A stretch of DNA of 64,000 nucleotides from Cordilura impudica (GCA_963682025.1 OY821518.1:220378868-220442867); one strand, 5' to 3'; shown: positions 8,915-21,370, counted from the stretch's first letter. Numbers and translations: made by a program. The notes: generated by a model not told the origin, from the letters alone.

Positions 8915-11615
8915 CTAGCTGTTTTTACCCGGTCTTGCCCGGGATCCAAAGGGCTTTGACTTGAAAAATGGTTAACTATGCTTACCAGGCGCTGAGTACT
9001 TAGTCCCCGATGAACCATTCCTCAAAAAAATTAACTTACTCCCAAAAAATTTTTTGGGGGAACAAATTCATGTTTTATTTCAATTTAAAATTTTGTGATT
9101 TTTTAATTTATAACTTTTTTTTATCAGACGCTACAGCAAAAATACTTCAAAAATAAGCTGCGAAAACGCCTTAAGTTTTTTTTTTTTTGAATTTTATTTA
9201 TTTTGTAGACATCAAATATAACGGAATCGTTTGCAAATTAAAGGAATCAGAACTTTTAAAAATTGAATTACTTTATTCAAAGAAAAACAGAAAATGAATG
9301 CGACGTTTAATATTGTGCCGCAATGTTGCTTTAAGCAACTGCTTATAGTATGTGTATAGTAATTATTGCACATACGTAGATAACATTTATCATAAGACTT
9401 TTCACTGAGCTGTGTCCCGCGAGCGAGTCGCGTCCGCGTCCGCGCGTTTGGCAGCTACACCCGTGCTGCCGCGCGGTTGTCGTCAATTTACTTGAATCCC
9501 AAAATATATTTTTCAGAACATTCCTATATTTTAGCTGAGCTGTGTTCCGTGGGCGCGTCGCGTCTGCGTCCGCGCGCCCCTTCAGCGTGTTTGGCAGCTA
9601 CACCCGTGCTGCCGCGCAGTTGTCAACTTATTTTAATCACCAAAATATGTTTTTCAGATCATTGCAATATTTTAGCTGAGCTGTGTTCGCGAGCGCGTCG
9701 CGTCCGCGCGCCGCTTCCGCGCATTTGGCAGCCACACCAGTGCTGCCGCGCAGTTGTTGTCAACCTATTTTAATTGCCAAATATTATTTTTCAGATCATC
9801 CGATATTTAAGCGCAGCTGTGTTCGCGAGCGTATCGCATCGCGTCGCGTCCTCGCGCCGCGCGCCGCTTTCGCATATCGAAATTATGCTATTGAAAAGAA
9901 TACAGATTTTAAATACTTTTATTGAGAGCAGTATGGAGATTTTGTTAATTTCTTTTGGGGACCTTTATTTAAAAATTTTGGGGAATTTGTTAATTTTTTG
10001 GGGAATTTGTGCATTGGGGGCTAAGTGCTGAGCGCATGCTTACCACTACAACTTAGCATAGATTATTTTGAGTGTCTTATGTCTAACAGTTACGAATGTT
10101 AGTTATTCTAGAGCTTGGGGATATACAGCAATTCTGGTTTTTCCTTCTGGTGCATATACCAAAAGCTTGTGCTGGCTCCCAACTCTGGAGCAGGCGACAA
10201 ATAATTGTCTATGAAAAAACAGGGAGATTCTAAGTTAATACCTGCTACCGTAAGAGATGGTCCTCTTATGTACGTTATGTTAGGAACAGCTTTTTGTACC
10301 ATCTCTTACAATGAAAAACCAACTTACAAAAGTCTTCTGGTAGGGATATTACAGTCGTTTCAAGAGTTTCACATTCCCTGGAGTTAGCTTCTCTTATCCG
10401 TTGGGCCTGAAGACATTGTTGAGTCGTTTCTGGAGTTTCAGATTCCCTCGACTAAGCTTGGCTTCGCTGCTGGATTTCTAGACGCACTGGAGTAGATTAA
10501 GGCATTTCCGCTTCTCTTACAAAGCTCGTCTTGATCTTTGGGCTTCAAGACGTTATTGGGTTTGCTTAGGTGTTTCAGCATTTTTGTTTTCCATTGTATT
10601 TAAAAAGGCGAGATGCAAATATTTATAATCGGAATAATCCTGCAGCGGTAGTCAACCTATGAAATAAATCTTCACTAATTTTGGGGTGTTGCAACTCATA
10701 TAGTCAAAAAGATAAGACGGGAAAATTTGTAATAGGTTGATTTAAAATCTTCATTTCATAATGGTGTAAACTCAAGAGTAGTAAGTAAAGAGATTTATGT
10801 AAAAAATTTTTGGGAAGTCCATTGAAGAATTAAAATATGAACAAACACTAAAAGCGTATATAGAAAATTAAAAAAAGTGGGCGTGGCCGATAAAAGTATA
10901 TGACGACCTTAACTGGAATTTGAGAATAATGTGCAGTAAATTCGAGCGAAACAAATAAAAAATTAAAAAAGTGGTCGCAAAAGTAGGCGTGGCCGATAAA
11001 AAGCATATGGTGACTTTCCCTTTGGTACAAAGATCGTGTGTACCAAATTTCAGAGGAAATCGTTAACAAATAAAAATTTGTATGGCAAACAAATATACCA
11101 AAAAGCAGAAAATGAATTGTATATAAAAAGTGGACGTTATAGTAGGCGTGGTCGATAAGAACCATATGGTGACCTTAGCTGGGGTACAGGGATCCTGTGT
11201 ACCAAATGTCAGAGAAATCTGTGAACAAATAAAAATTTGTATGGCAAACAAATATACCAAAAAACAGAAAATGAATTGTGTATTAAAAGTGGGCGTAAAA
11301 GTAGGCGTGGCCAATAATACGTGTATTGTGACCTTAGCTGGAGTACAGGGATCGTGTGTACTGAATTTCAGAGAAATCCGCTAACAAATAAAAATTTGTA
11401 TAGTGAACAAATATGAATAAAACAGAAAAGGAATTTTACATAAAAAGTGAGCGCAAAAGTAGGCGTGGCCGGTAAAAAGTATATGGCGACCTTTCCTGGG
11501 GTATAGAGATCGTGTGTACAAAATTTCAGGGAAATCCGTTGAAAAATAAAAATTTGTATAGCGGTCGAACAAACAAACAAACAAATAAACAGAAAATGAA
11601 TTTTATATATATAGA
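8915..11615 (-). mobile_element. Non-autonomous Helitron, right copy (inverted)
   Basis: On the minus strand it starts TCTATATATATAAAATTC at 11615, with A upstream, and ends ACAGCTAG at 8915, with T following, so it obeys the same A/T insertion rule. Its hairpin CCCGG...CCGGG is slightly better preserved than in the left copy. Internal order is identical: ~157-bp units at 10850-11580, helicase remnant at 10100-10345 and GC-rich repeats at 9410-9880. A few percent divergence and small indels separate the copies. The outside flanks (satellite on the left, unrelated AT-rich DNA on the right) are not inverted copies of each other. This favours two insertions rather than one inverted duplication. 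Confidence 0.88.
10100..10345 (-). pseudogene. Helitron helicase C-terminal remnant, right copy
   Basis: Minus-strand counterpart of 7330-7571: MVQKAVPNI, PSLTVAGINLESPCF, then after a frame change HRQLFVACSRVG and APEGKTRIAVYPQALE. The same deletion junction and same frame break are present as in the left copy, so both derive from an already defective parent. Confidence 0.75.
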
Positions 11616-11801
11616 TTGTAAGGTGCCTGCTGAAAAAGTTAAAAATCTTTAATTTAATACTTATGAAATTTTACTAAAATGCCGTTACTTTTAATACATA
11701 ATTTAATACTGATAATTGTGACAAAATTTTACGCTTCTTGTTTTGGCAACCCTAAAAATAGTTAGTATACAATACGGGTGGGGGATTTTAAGCAGACGGC
11801 G
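11616..11801. other. Short unique flank and 5-bp Transib target site
   Basis: AT-rich flank between the right Helitron and Transib copy 1. The last five bases, CGGCG at 11797-11801, are repeated at 15640-15644 as the target-site duplication. Confidence 0.8.
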
Positions 11802-14800
11802 CACTGTGGCTCAAATTTTGATTTCATTGGCCAAAAGTCAAATTTTTTTTGTCATCGATTTTTAAAATTTTTACTCCTTTTTGTAGCTTATATATCCGGA
11901 TTAAGGTAACCAAAAAATTAGGTTAAACTATTGATAATTGTGGGCGTGGCATGCTGTCAAACTCAACTGTTTTTTTTAATTCAGCAAAAGGTGTTTTTTT
12001 TTGTTTTTTATCAAAAATAAATGGTTACTACTCGCAAGCTATCATCGATGTTGGCCTGCGGTCTTTTTTATAATGTTAGTAGGATTATAGTCTTTAGTTT
12101 TTGTAAGTAGTCACAGTTCTAACGTTTGATATTAGGGGCGTTATGAAATATTTATGAAACCACTATATTTTTCTCAAATTTAAACTTTAGTGGAATAGAA
12201 CTTCTAAAGGAAGTAAGGGAACAAGAAACGTATACCACCCGGAGAAAGGCGAATGTATCCTGTTTAACCCTATATATACTTTTGCACCCCCCACGAGCCC
12301 CCGGTAGAACACTTTTTTCATTTTAATGAAATTACTCTAAAAAAATTACTCTAAAAAAAATTTTGTTTTTTTACTTTAGACTACGTAAAAGTAAAATAAT
12401 TAAATAAAATACCTGCGAAAGGGTTTATTGGCTTTGTTTTGATCAGCAAAAAAATAAGTCATAAAATGATCACAATAGGTTCTACAGTAAACAAATGATC
12501 TCTTTCTTAATTTACCTGTTGTCAAATTTAAGGGTCAACCAAAGTCATAAACAATTTTATAAGTTTGTCAATAATCGCGGCACTAAACCACTAAAGATAA
12601 AAAACCACCCCATATTGGCGAGAAACTAATTAGTTTTACCTGATATTGAAGTCTGGATAACAAGTGCAGTTTTGTTCAATTTAAGTACTACCTGCTATGA
12701 AATTAAAGATCAATGTGTGAATAACATGTACCTAAAAATGTATAAAATGACGGATTCTATAAGGGATTACTCAATAATAAGTTAATACTTCAAGTGTACG
12801 GACGTATATTCTCAAGTGATAAAAAGTGATAAAAAAGTGATAACAGACGCAAATAAAAATATTGAGAAAAATATGGAGAACTTTAGTTATAAAGAACTGG
12901 CCGAAGAGTATTTTCGAAACAAAAACCAGGAAGATGTTCTTAGTTACGTTAAAATAAAATTAAACTTAAATTCGTCTAGTACCGAAATACAAGAGCAATT
13001 ATCTAATTTCGTCAAAGTACTAAAAAAACGATTGAAAGAAGTTAACTACTGTAAACAAAAGTTTTATAATAAAAGTGCAAACTGGTTAGAAGGCCAACTT
13101 AATGTTGGTGGAGAGACAGCAAAGCTAGATAAGGCTGGAAGACCACGCAAATCATTGGACAACTGCAGCGATAGATCTAAGAGGCGGAAACTTAAAAATT
13201 TTAACGAGGAAATTGGTTCTACAAATATAAAAGAATCTTTTCTACATCAATTAAGAGCACAAAACCAATTAACAAAAGTGGATATCATTGAAAAAACTTG
13301 TAATGCTAGTCCAGTGAGAACAAAGCGAATTCTTAAAAGTATACCAACTCCGAGCGATGCAAAACAGTTCACAAATGAGGAGGCATTAGCATTATTTCTG
13401 GATTTGAAATTAACAAAACACCAATATATTCAGCTCAGATTGCGTGCGATTGAAAAAGGCTCAAATATGTATCCAGCATATCATCACATAACAGCTGCTA
13501 AAATAGACTGTTTGCCATCAAAGGACACTATTACAATCACACCAATTTCGGCAGAAGTACAACTACAATCTTTACTTGATCACACAGCCAAACGCTTGCT
13601 ACAATCAATAACAGGAACTGAGTTAAAGAAATATGGAAACACAAAGTTAATTCTATTTTGTAAATGGGGATGTGATGGTTCTTCGGGACAAAAACAATAC
13701 AAACAAGTTGTATGTGAAAATATTTCGGACTCAGATATGTTCATGGTATCATTTGTACCATTGCGATTGAAAAAGATTTTGGAAGATTCGGAGCCTTCGA
13801 GTAGTACAACGCAAACAATGGATATTTGGAAAAATGAGACACCATCTTCTACGAAATACTGCAGGCCAATCAAATTTGAATTCAAAAAAGAAAGTCATGA
13901 TGCCATTAACAAAGAAGTTAGTGATATCAAGGCCCAAATAGCAACACTACAGCCATTACAATTACAGTTAGATGGGCAGCAAATTGAAGTAAGCTACCAA
14001 TTAGTGCTGACAATGATAGATGGAAAAGTAGGTCAGGCTTTGACTAACACGAAGGCTGCATCCAGCTGCATTATATGCCAAGCAACATCAAGCCAATTAA
14101 ACCAAGTCAAAATCATTCGATAATACCGATGCCTTCGAATTTGGATTATCACCACTACATGCAAGAATACGACTTATGGAACACATACTAAAAATCAGTT
14201 ATGATTTGGATTTCGGGCCTTCAGGATCAATAAGAAACAACGAAACCAACAAAGAGTTAAGAAGTTCAAAAAAGAAACATGTTCAAGATGAATATCGCAA
14301 ATTTGGATTGATTATAGATCAGCCAAAACAAGGGTCAGGCAATACAAATGATGGCAATACCGCAAGAAGATTCTTTTCAGATCCAGAAACAGCATCTGAA
14401 ATAACAGGAGTGGATTTAAACCTTATTTTCAGATTTAAAATAATCCTAGAAGTACTTGCGTGCAATGAAGAAATTGACTCTAGAAAATTTGGAGATTATG
14501 CTAAGGAAACTGCAAAAATATATACAACCAACTACCCATGGAGAAATATGTCTGCAACAGTCCACAAAATCCTTTATCATGGAGAAGATGTCATTAAATA
14601 TCATTTGGTGCCACTTGGAGATCTATCAGAGGAGGCTCAGGAAAAAAGGAACAAGGATTACAGATTTTATAGACAGCACAATACTAGAAAAATGTCACGA
14701 AATTCCACAAATGAAGATCTATTTAATATATTATTGGCAACGTCAGATCCGTTCATCTCCAGTATTCGAAATCAATGGAAAGTGGAACATCGGGATTTAG

Positions 14801-15639
14801 ATGAAGAAGCCAAAAAACTACTAAAGAACAGAAATAGCACAGAACAAAATATGGAATATTTGCAATCAATATTTGAGTCTAATGAATAATAATTATAATT
14901 GCCTTTCATTGTTATTTAAGTACGAAAAACATAGTATTAGTAAAAAATAATAATAAACAGAACCTACCATTGTTACAAATGCTATTTAAATCTATTGCAG
15001 TTTTTATTCTTAAAAGGTTTCCCACATATGAATGCAATGTTTTAATAGATAAGAAAGATTCAAAAAATAAGAACCCATATTTTCATATCAAAATTAAAAA
15101 AAAATTAGAATCATTGCGCTAATGTTTAGCAGATTTATTTAGCTAGTGTAACAAATTAGGCAGCAAACACTAATAAATTTTTCTGTAGTAATAATAATAT
15201 TCCTTGAGTGTAAGCAAATTGCAAATTTGATAGCAAACATTTTTAATTTTTTAGTAATACTAGTTAAATTTCTAGTGAATTTTACTATTTTGTTGCGTGT
15301 AAAAATTTTTTTGAGTGTAAAAATTTTTTTGAGTGTAAGCATTAAAAAAATTTCATTATTACAAAAAATGTTTATAATAATTATTTAACTCCAAATATGA
15401 CACTTTCTAATAAATAAAAATAAATAAAAAAAACATATATCACGCTAAAAGTTAAAAAAAATCAAAAGTTAAAATTTGACCTAGAATTCCTTAAAAAGTA
15501 CTCAATCAATTTAAATGAAATTCACACTGAGTCAAGATCAACTATCTGTCTATCTATTAAAAAAACAGTACTAAAATATTTTGATCGGTTCAAAAGTTAC
15601 AGAATTTTGGCCAATGAAAAATGATTTTCAGCCACTGTG
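11802..15639 (+). mobile_element. Transib DNA transposon, copy 1
   Basis: The left end is CACTGTGGCTCAAATTTTGA; the right end read inward is CACAGTGGCTGAAAATC. Both continue into TTTCATTGGCCAAAA, giving imperfect inverted repeats of about 40 bp. A CGGCG duplication flanks both sides. CACWRTG-type terminal heptamers and a 5-bp CG-rich target duplication are characteristic of Transib, whose transposase is homologous to the RAG1 core. It carries a transposase frame at 12816-14889 split by a 5-bp deletion. Copy 2 (42779-47536) is almost identical. Confidence 0.95.
12816..14889 (+). pseudogene. Transib (RAG1-like) transposase, frameshifted
   Basis: Two consecutive frames (12816-14123 and 14176-14889) match the single 692-codon frame of copy 2 almost residue for residue; visible substitutions are Q20E and P254S. 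Near 14108 five bases present in copy 2 are missing, so the frame runs into a stop at 14121-14123 and the downstream part is out of register. The upstream part keeps the CDGSSGQ and MIDGKVGQ acidic motifs; the downstream part keeps LSEEAQEKRNKDYRFYRQ with the presumed third catalytic acid. In vivo it would give a truncated, probably inactive protein. The near identity to copy 2 shows a recent lesion. An in-frame ATG at residue 20 is an alternative start. Confidence 0.93.
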
Positions 15640-15644
15640 CGGCG

Positions 15645-17295
15645 ACACTTTGATTTCACAATTTAAGCGATTTTATGTTTTCCACCAAAGTCTAACGATT
15701 TTTTAATTCCAAATTCCAATCAATAGATCATTTAGCTCTACGATGCTTAGTTTTCGAGACTTACGTTTTAGATCAGGTAACCCTAAAAATACGTTATCAA
15801 ATATTTAGATGAGGTTTTATACAACTTTGAAAATATTAACAAAAAGCATGAAATTTGGATAAGGAGACAAAAGCTGAATTGCTAATAGCTTTGGAGATCA
15901 TTCCGGAAATCAAATTTAACAACTGTTTCTGGAATGGAAAAATATGTTGGCATAAGTGTATTTTATTTTGAAGGTGATGAAATTGATTTAGGTGAATAAA
16001 GAAAAACTTTTCATTTTTAACAGAAGTCAGATTTTCATTGGATCAAAATAGAAACTATAGATGAATAAAAATGCAGGACAAACAGACGGACGGGCATCAT
16101 TAAGTTGACACAGAATGTGAGTCGATCAGTTTAATAAAAGTTAGTTGTAGACCAAATAGTCTTGCAGGTTACAAACACCAGCACAAATTCACTACATAAT
16201 TGCCAATAATATTAAAACAAATAAATTTAAACTAAAATTCAGTAGTAAGAGTTGAAAAATACACAAAACTTATAGTTGGAGGAGAAAACTAAATTAGCTT
16301 CTTAAGCATTAGGAGCTAATTTTTTTTGCTACCCACCCCCTCCCTTATGACTTTCGATGATGAGTCTAAGAAAGAGAAGCGAGTAATATCAACAAACTTT
16401 TAACTTTTATAGCAGTTAAACTTATAAGACTATCACATGTCAAATACTTTTGAACCGTTTTCCTTCATCAAGTAAGTAAGGGAAGAAGTAACAGCAACAT
16501 AGTTTTCAGTAAATGGCTTAGTTATCTGTGTGTTTCATAATAATGCTGCTGTTGCTGGCTTGTTCATGAAAATATTCAAGCAAATGTAATGATGATGACA
16601 ATGGGGTTGGCGATGGAGGCGTTAAAACTTCATGCTGAAGTAAAAGTCATGAATATTTTAAAGTTTTCAGCTGTTGTTGCAAGTTTGGTTATTTGAGCAT
16701 CAATTTTGATTGTTGTGGCATTAGTTTTTCTGCTCCTCTATCTATCAATTACTCTTGTATTAGTGCATACCATACAAATTAATTTAAGAAAAACTGAGCT
16801 GCATCCACCAAAGTTCTACAAGAAAATAAATAAAACATTTCCATGCTTAGCGGTTTTGTTACTTAATATGTTTTCTCGTGTCAGAGTCTCAGCTACCGTA
16901 AGGCAGAAATAAATATTATAACAAAGTTCAGTACGAGGTAATTGTTTTCTTAGAAAAAAGATTTATGTCTAATACGCAAAAACTCCAAAAAGTTTGTATT
17001 TTTTTTTTTTTAGTTTTATTTTATTTCTTTTATACTTACTGTTGCTTGTTTTTTAAAGCTTATTATAAACATCATAACATTAAAGAAATATTTGAACCAT
17101 AACTGAATTTAGGATAATGCGAAATTCTTTAAGGAAATTCAAGGAATATGACGTGCATGAAAAATTACCAGTATAAAGATATAGTAGTAAATTTGAGCAG
17201 TAAATCACGTATTTACCTGAATATGTTTGCATTTAAGTGAAGTTCCTTTGTTCGTTAGAATAATTCTTTTTCCTTATAAACGTAAATTTAAATAA
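15645..17295. other. AT-rich DNA with a decayed HINE fragment
   Basis: A degenerate HINE/mini-me remnant is visible at about 16020-16205 (CAGACGGACGGGCAT, then GATCAGTTTAATAAAAG and ACCAGCACAAATTCACTACAT). The rest holds no gene I can support. A hydrophobic reading frame at 16706-16912 has no recognisable features and ends in AT-rich DNA. Confidence 0.55.
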
Positions 17296-17299
17296 TCTA

Positions 17300-18090
17300 T
17301 AAGGTGTTTTTTTAAAGTTGCAGAAATTCCAATTAAAATAACAAAGTTTATTGCTGACTTTTCGCAGCATTTGCCAACAGCTCATTAGCTGCTGATCTCC
17401 TGGTGTTCAATTGTCTCTGGTTTATCGGGGTAGGCGAGCGACTATAAATAGATCCAAAGAAAATAAACCAATGGGGTCAAATCATGATTAACAATACCAT
17501 TACGCGAAATTTTTCTTTAGTCAAAAGTTTCTTTGAGTAAAATAATTGAAGCGTGCACTGTGTGGCATGTGACTCTATTCTGTTGGAACCACAGGCCCAC
17601 AAGGCTAATTCCAGTTTATTGAGGCACCAAAAAACTTGCAGTCATTTTTCAAGACATATAGATCAATGACTTCGCCGGCCATGTAGATGCCATGCATGGT
17701 ATGTTGACAGAAGCTTGTTTATTATATCACTCCAAACGCCATAATTTTGCTTATTTACGTACCTTTTCGACCAAAAATGAGTTTCATCGATAAACAGAAT
17801 TTTGTAAGGAGATTTTATCAATACAAATTTGTGCTTCAAGTTGCTGAGAACGAAACCGAATTTATCGATTAGGATATTATTCAATGCTTTCCTATATAGA
17901 TCACTGTTTGGCATCTTATGGGTACGCATTATCATTTTGAGTAAACAAGGTGCGAAAAAGAATCACAGTTATGTGAATTAGCCGCTCCGATTTACGATTC
18001 TGACTAAGTGCACGATAAGTTTGACGAATTATTTTTGTAGAAAATTTCATCAATTTGCAAGAGTTGCTCTTGCGTAATGAAATGCCAAAC
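17300..18090 (-). pseudogene. Degenerate mariner-family transposase
   Basis: On the minus strand, pieces of a mariner transposase appear in order. ITQEQLLQIDEIFYKNNS (18082-18027) is the N-terminal helix-turn-helix. ILFIDETHFWSKRYVNKQN (around 17800) is the first catalytic Asp region. WFQQNRVTCHT (around 17580) is the second, with the Asp changed to Asn. HDLTPLVYFLW (around 17480) is the third. Many stops and frame changes intervene, so it is long dead. It is a different, older mariner lineage from the one at 42388. Confidence 0.8.
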
Positions 18091-18394
18091 CAAATTTAAT
18101 AAAAAGCGACTATCTTTTTATAAATCAGTAGTCAAATAAAGCACAAATAAGCGGACCGACCAAGGAAAAGGATACGTTCGCACAATGTTAATATGGACAG
18201 TTTGTTTTTTCAGTACCATTTATTTTAAATGAATATATGGTTGCTTCCCGAAGAACTATTTAATAATTGTAAACATAAAATAGATAATAGTAAAACAAAA
18301 CGGTAATCTCCTTACTTACTGAATTATAGTTTTTTTTAAGAATAAACTAGAGGACCCCTGCTGTTCCGCAGCATTACATTATATTATATTAATT

Positions 18395-18630
18395 TTTATA
18401 ATATAATACCAAAATTTGCCAAGAGAAGTTAACGTACAGTAATACCAAAATATGTCAAGAGAAGTTAACGTACAGTAAAAGTAAAGTTGATTGTCCGCAT
18501 AACTTTCCTCAAAACCAACGAATTTGCCAAGAAAAGTTACCGTACAGTAATGCCAAAATATGCCAAGATAAGTTAACGTACAGTAAAAGTAAAGTTGATA
18601 CTCCACGCATAACTTTCCTCATTATTAAGC
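18395..18630. repeat. Tandem repeat with 37-bp and ~115-bp periodicity
   Basis: The module GCCAAGAGAAGTTAACGTAC (with variants GTCAAGAG, GCCAAGAT and TTACCGTAC) is repeated four times. Each pair is followed by AGTAAAAGTAAAGTTGAT and a CGCATAACTTTCCTC tail, giving a higher-order unit repeated twice. Reading frames here are repeat artefacts. Confidence 0.75.
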
Positions 18631-18859
18631 ATTTAATAGCTCAAAAGAAGGACCTTGATCCACTGAGACCTATGTCAACATCCTACGTTAATTAGAACTC
18701 TAGTTATTGAGGTTTGAAAAAAATCTTGAATGCAAAGTTTATTCATAAATTCTTTTAATATATAAGAAGATAAAAAATAATAAAATGTAATGACCGGATT
18801 TTTAAATGTATATTCAAATATTTTAAAATATATTTTTAGTTAAATTTCACGACAACATA

Positions 18860-19335
18860 TTTTGAGTTTATAGACTACTAGATGTAAACCGGTGTGCTTC
18901 GCTACACCCTCCCCCTCCCCACCCTTCCGAATCGTTATGAAAGGGCTCACGCAAAGTCCCAAGGCTCTCACTAATACAGTAATTCAGATATATCACATTT
19001 AATATAAAGTTTGTGTGGGGGTACCACGCGCATTTATCTAATCCCGCCCATTTTTTTGTCTGACTACTCACGTTAATAATAGATGACCTGAGACAAATTT
19101 GCAAAGCTTTCTCTATCATAGTACTTAATATATATGATATTAAAAATTTACTTTGTATGGGAGGTGCCACGCCCACTAAAAATATTTAAAAAATTAAAGC
19201 CTGTTGCACTCCGCAGTAAGACTATGTGAAAGTTTCAGGAAAATCAGATGAGTAGTTACGGAGATTACCTCCTACAAACAAACAAAGAAACAAATATTAC
19301 CTCTTTATTATGTTAGTATAGATTATTAGTATAGA
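18860..19335. repeat. CACGCCCA-box repeat, part 1, ending TTAGTATAGAT
   Basis: Units contain GGAGGTGCCACGCCCACT, TTTTTTTGTCTGACTACTCA and GATGACCTGAGACAAATTTG. The block ends with CTCCTACAAACAAACAAAG, then CTCTTTATTATGTTAGTATA and tandem TTAGTATAGAT copies. The CAAA run and the TTAGTATAGAT tail look like the 3' end of a dispersed retroposon. I cannot assign the family. Confidence 0.55.
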
Positions 19336-19416
19336 TTATTAGTATAGATTTTTTTATTTCAATGCTTGCTGATGCTGATATACAATGTTTTTTTTTTTTT
19401 TTTTTTTTTTTTTTTT

Positions 19417-20146
19417 GTTTGTTAGATTTATCGTCATTTTTCAGGCATATTGCAATTACTACTGTAATTAATATGCAATTTTAAATTTGTTTAAATGGTG
19501 CGTGGTAAAGAAGAAGAAAGCATATATTTCAAAAATTCATAACTGCACTGTATTCTTAATCGGACCGGTTTCTGGCATTTCAGCCTTCATCAGCGATTTA
19601 TTGAACATTGTGATAATTGTTATGTTTTAATTGAATAGATTGTTTCTATATGAAAATTTTTTCTACTTAGGGCGGCCGTGAGGTTTTGAACCATGAACCT
19701 TCACATACACTCGTACTTGCACTTTTTGGTCAGCGCTTTAACACACTCACCTAAAGTCAGGCCTATGAGCAGTGTGGTTAGATTCAGATTTCGTACCATA
19801 CAGCTTTACTTTGTATTAATTTCAGAAGATACAACTCTGTCCAAACAAACAATCGTTATTTTTGAATTTTGAATATTTTTTGCATTTATACTTCTAATTT
19901 CCACTATTCTCAGTTTTCGTAAGAGTTGTCATATGTGATGTACGGTTTCTGTACACACCTACATATGCACTTTACATATATTTGAGATGACGCTTTGAAG
20001 CGAAGAAAACATTTTTTTTTTGTTTGTTAGATTTATCGTCATTTTTCAGACATATTGCAATTACTACTGTAATTAATATGCAATTTTAATTTTGTTTAAA
20101 TGGTGCGTGGTAAAGAAGAAGAAAGCATATATTTCAAAAATTCATA
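19417..20146. repeat. Pair of 125-bp direct repeats flanking a ~480-bp segment
   Basis: A segment from GTTTGTTAGATTTATCGTCA to TTTCAAAAATTCATA occurs at about 19417-19541 and again at about 20021-20146, with only two or three differences. Both copies are preceded by a T run. The intervening 19542-20020 contains CGGACCGGTTTCTGGCATTT and no reading frame. The arrangement looks like a short LTR pair or a duplication linked to an insertion. It interrupts the CACGCCCA repeat block. Confidence 0.7.
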
Positions 20147-20935
20147 CTCCAGATATATGAAATTAAATAGTTACTTTGCATGGGGAGTGCCACGCCCATT
20201 GTTGTGAACCCGCCAATTTTTTGTTCGACTACACATACTAAGATCTGATAGGCTCGTGCAAAGTGTCAAAGCTTCCTTTTTTAGCACACCAATTATATGG
20301 TATCATATATTTACATTGTATGGGCGGTTCCACGTCCACTGCTCCGATCACGCCCATTTTTTGCCTAACTAATCAAATGAGTAACTTATGGGCTCACACA
20401 AAGTCCCAAAACTCTCACTATTACAGTACTACAGATATATGGCATTTTATATTTAATTTGTATGGCAGGTGCCACGCCTATTGGTCCGATACTGCCCATT
20501 TTTTGTCCGACTACTTACGTTAATAACAGGTGACATCAGACAAATTTGGAAAGCTCTCTATATCACAGTACTCGAGATATATAATGAACTATAACTTGTA
20601 TGGGAGGTACCACGCCCACTTATCCGATCCCGCCCATTTCCGGCGTCGCTACTAATATTAACAATAGGTGATCTCACACAAATTTGCAAAGCTCTCCCTA
20701 TCATAGTACTCAATATATGTATATGATATTAAAAATTTACTTTGTGTGGGAGGTGCCACGCCCACCAAAAATATTTAAAAAATTATAGCCTATAGCACTT
20801 CCCATATCCGCAGTAAGACTCTTTGAAAATTTCAGGAAGATCAGATGCGTAGTTACGGAGATTACCTCCTACAAACAAACAAACAAACAGACACACATTA
20901 CCTCTTTATTATATTAGTATAGATTTATACAATCC
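20147..20935. repeat. CACGCCCA-box tandem repeat, part 2
   Basis: About five units of roughly 140 bp are present (CACGCCCA-type boxes near 20191, 20331, 20471, 20611 and 20758). Each has a CCGATC..CGCCCATTTTTTG segment and CAAATTTGNAAAGCTC. The array ends in CAAACAAACAAACAAACAG, then CTCTTTATTATATTAGTATA. Same family as 18860-19335. Confidence 0.65.
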
Positions 20936-20939
20936 ACTT

Positions 20940-21370
20940 TAATTCAATTTGTAGCGAATTTGTGGCCTGCAGATTTGAAAACGTTAATACTGGATACAAT
21001 TCATATAAAGTCCATGATACATTTTTTTTTATTTTTTGGTAAATTTAAACGAATATAGAAAAGCAGCTTTGTATGGGAACTGTGTACGAAATATATAAAT
21101 AAACCAATATCTATACGATAATCTGGACTACTCGTTCTCATAGGGATAATATATGGGAACTAGGTGAGAACATATACCGATTTTCACCAGTGTCAATAGT
21201 GATCGTCCGAGAAGGTAATTCTTATAAATATTTATATTTCCCACCTGTGGTTTGATAAGAATGCATTCACAGGTAGACGGCATAATAAAAGATGGACATA
21301 AGGCAAATATTTTTAATTAGTAGTTAAAAATATCAGCACAAGATCACAGACTGGCATAGGGGATCTATGA
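20940..21370 (-). mobile_element. Decayed HINE/mini-me copy
   Basis: Low-identity match along the length of HINE copy A: GGCCTGCAGATTTGAAAA, TAGAAAAGCAGCTTTGTATG, GGGAACTAGGTGAGAACATA, ACCGATTTTCACCA, CCTGTGGTTTGATAAGAATG and CAGCACAAGATCACAGACTG. The microsatellite has shrunk and the subterminal repeats are lost. Confidence 0.6.

Noticed and set aside
6035..11615. A single ~5.6-kb foldback transposon
   Set aside because: Each arm alone has complete Helitron 5' and 3' ends obeying the A|T rule, and there is no target duplication around the whole structure.
16706..16912. Small membrane-like protein
   Set aside because: There is one predicted hydrophobic segment but no homology cue, splice context or conservation evidence.
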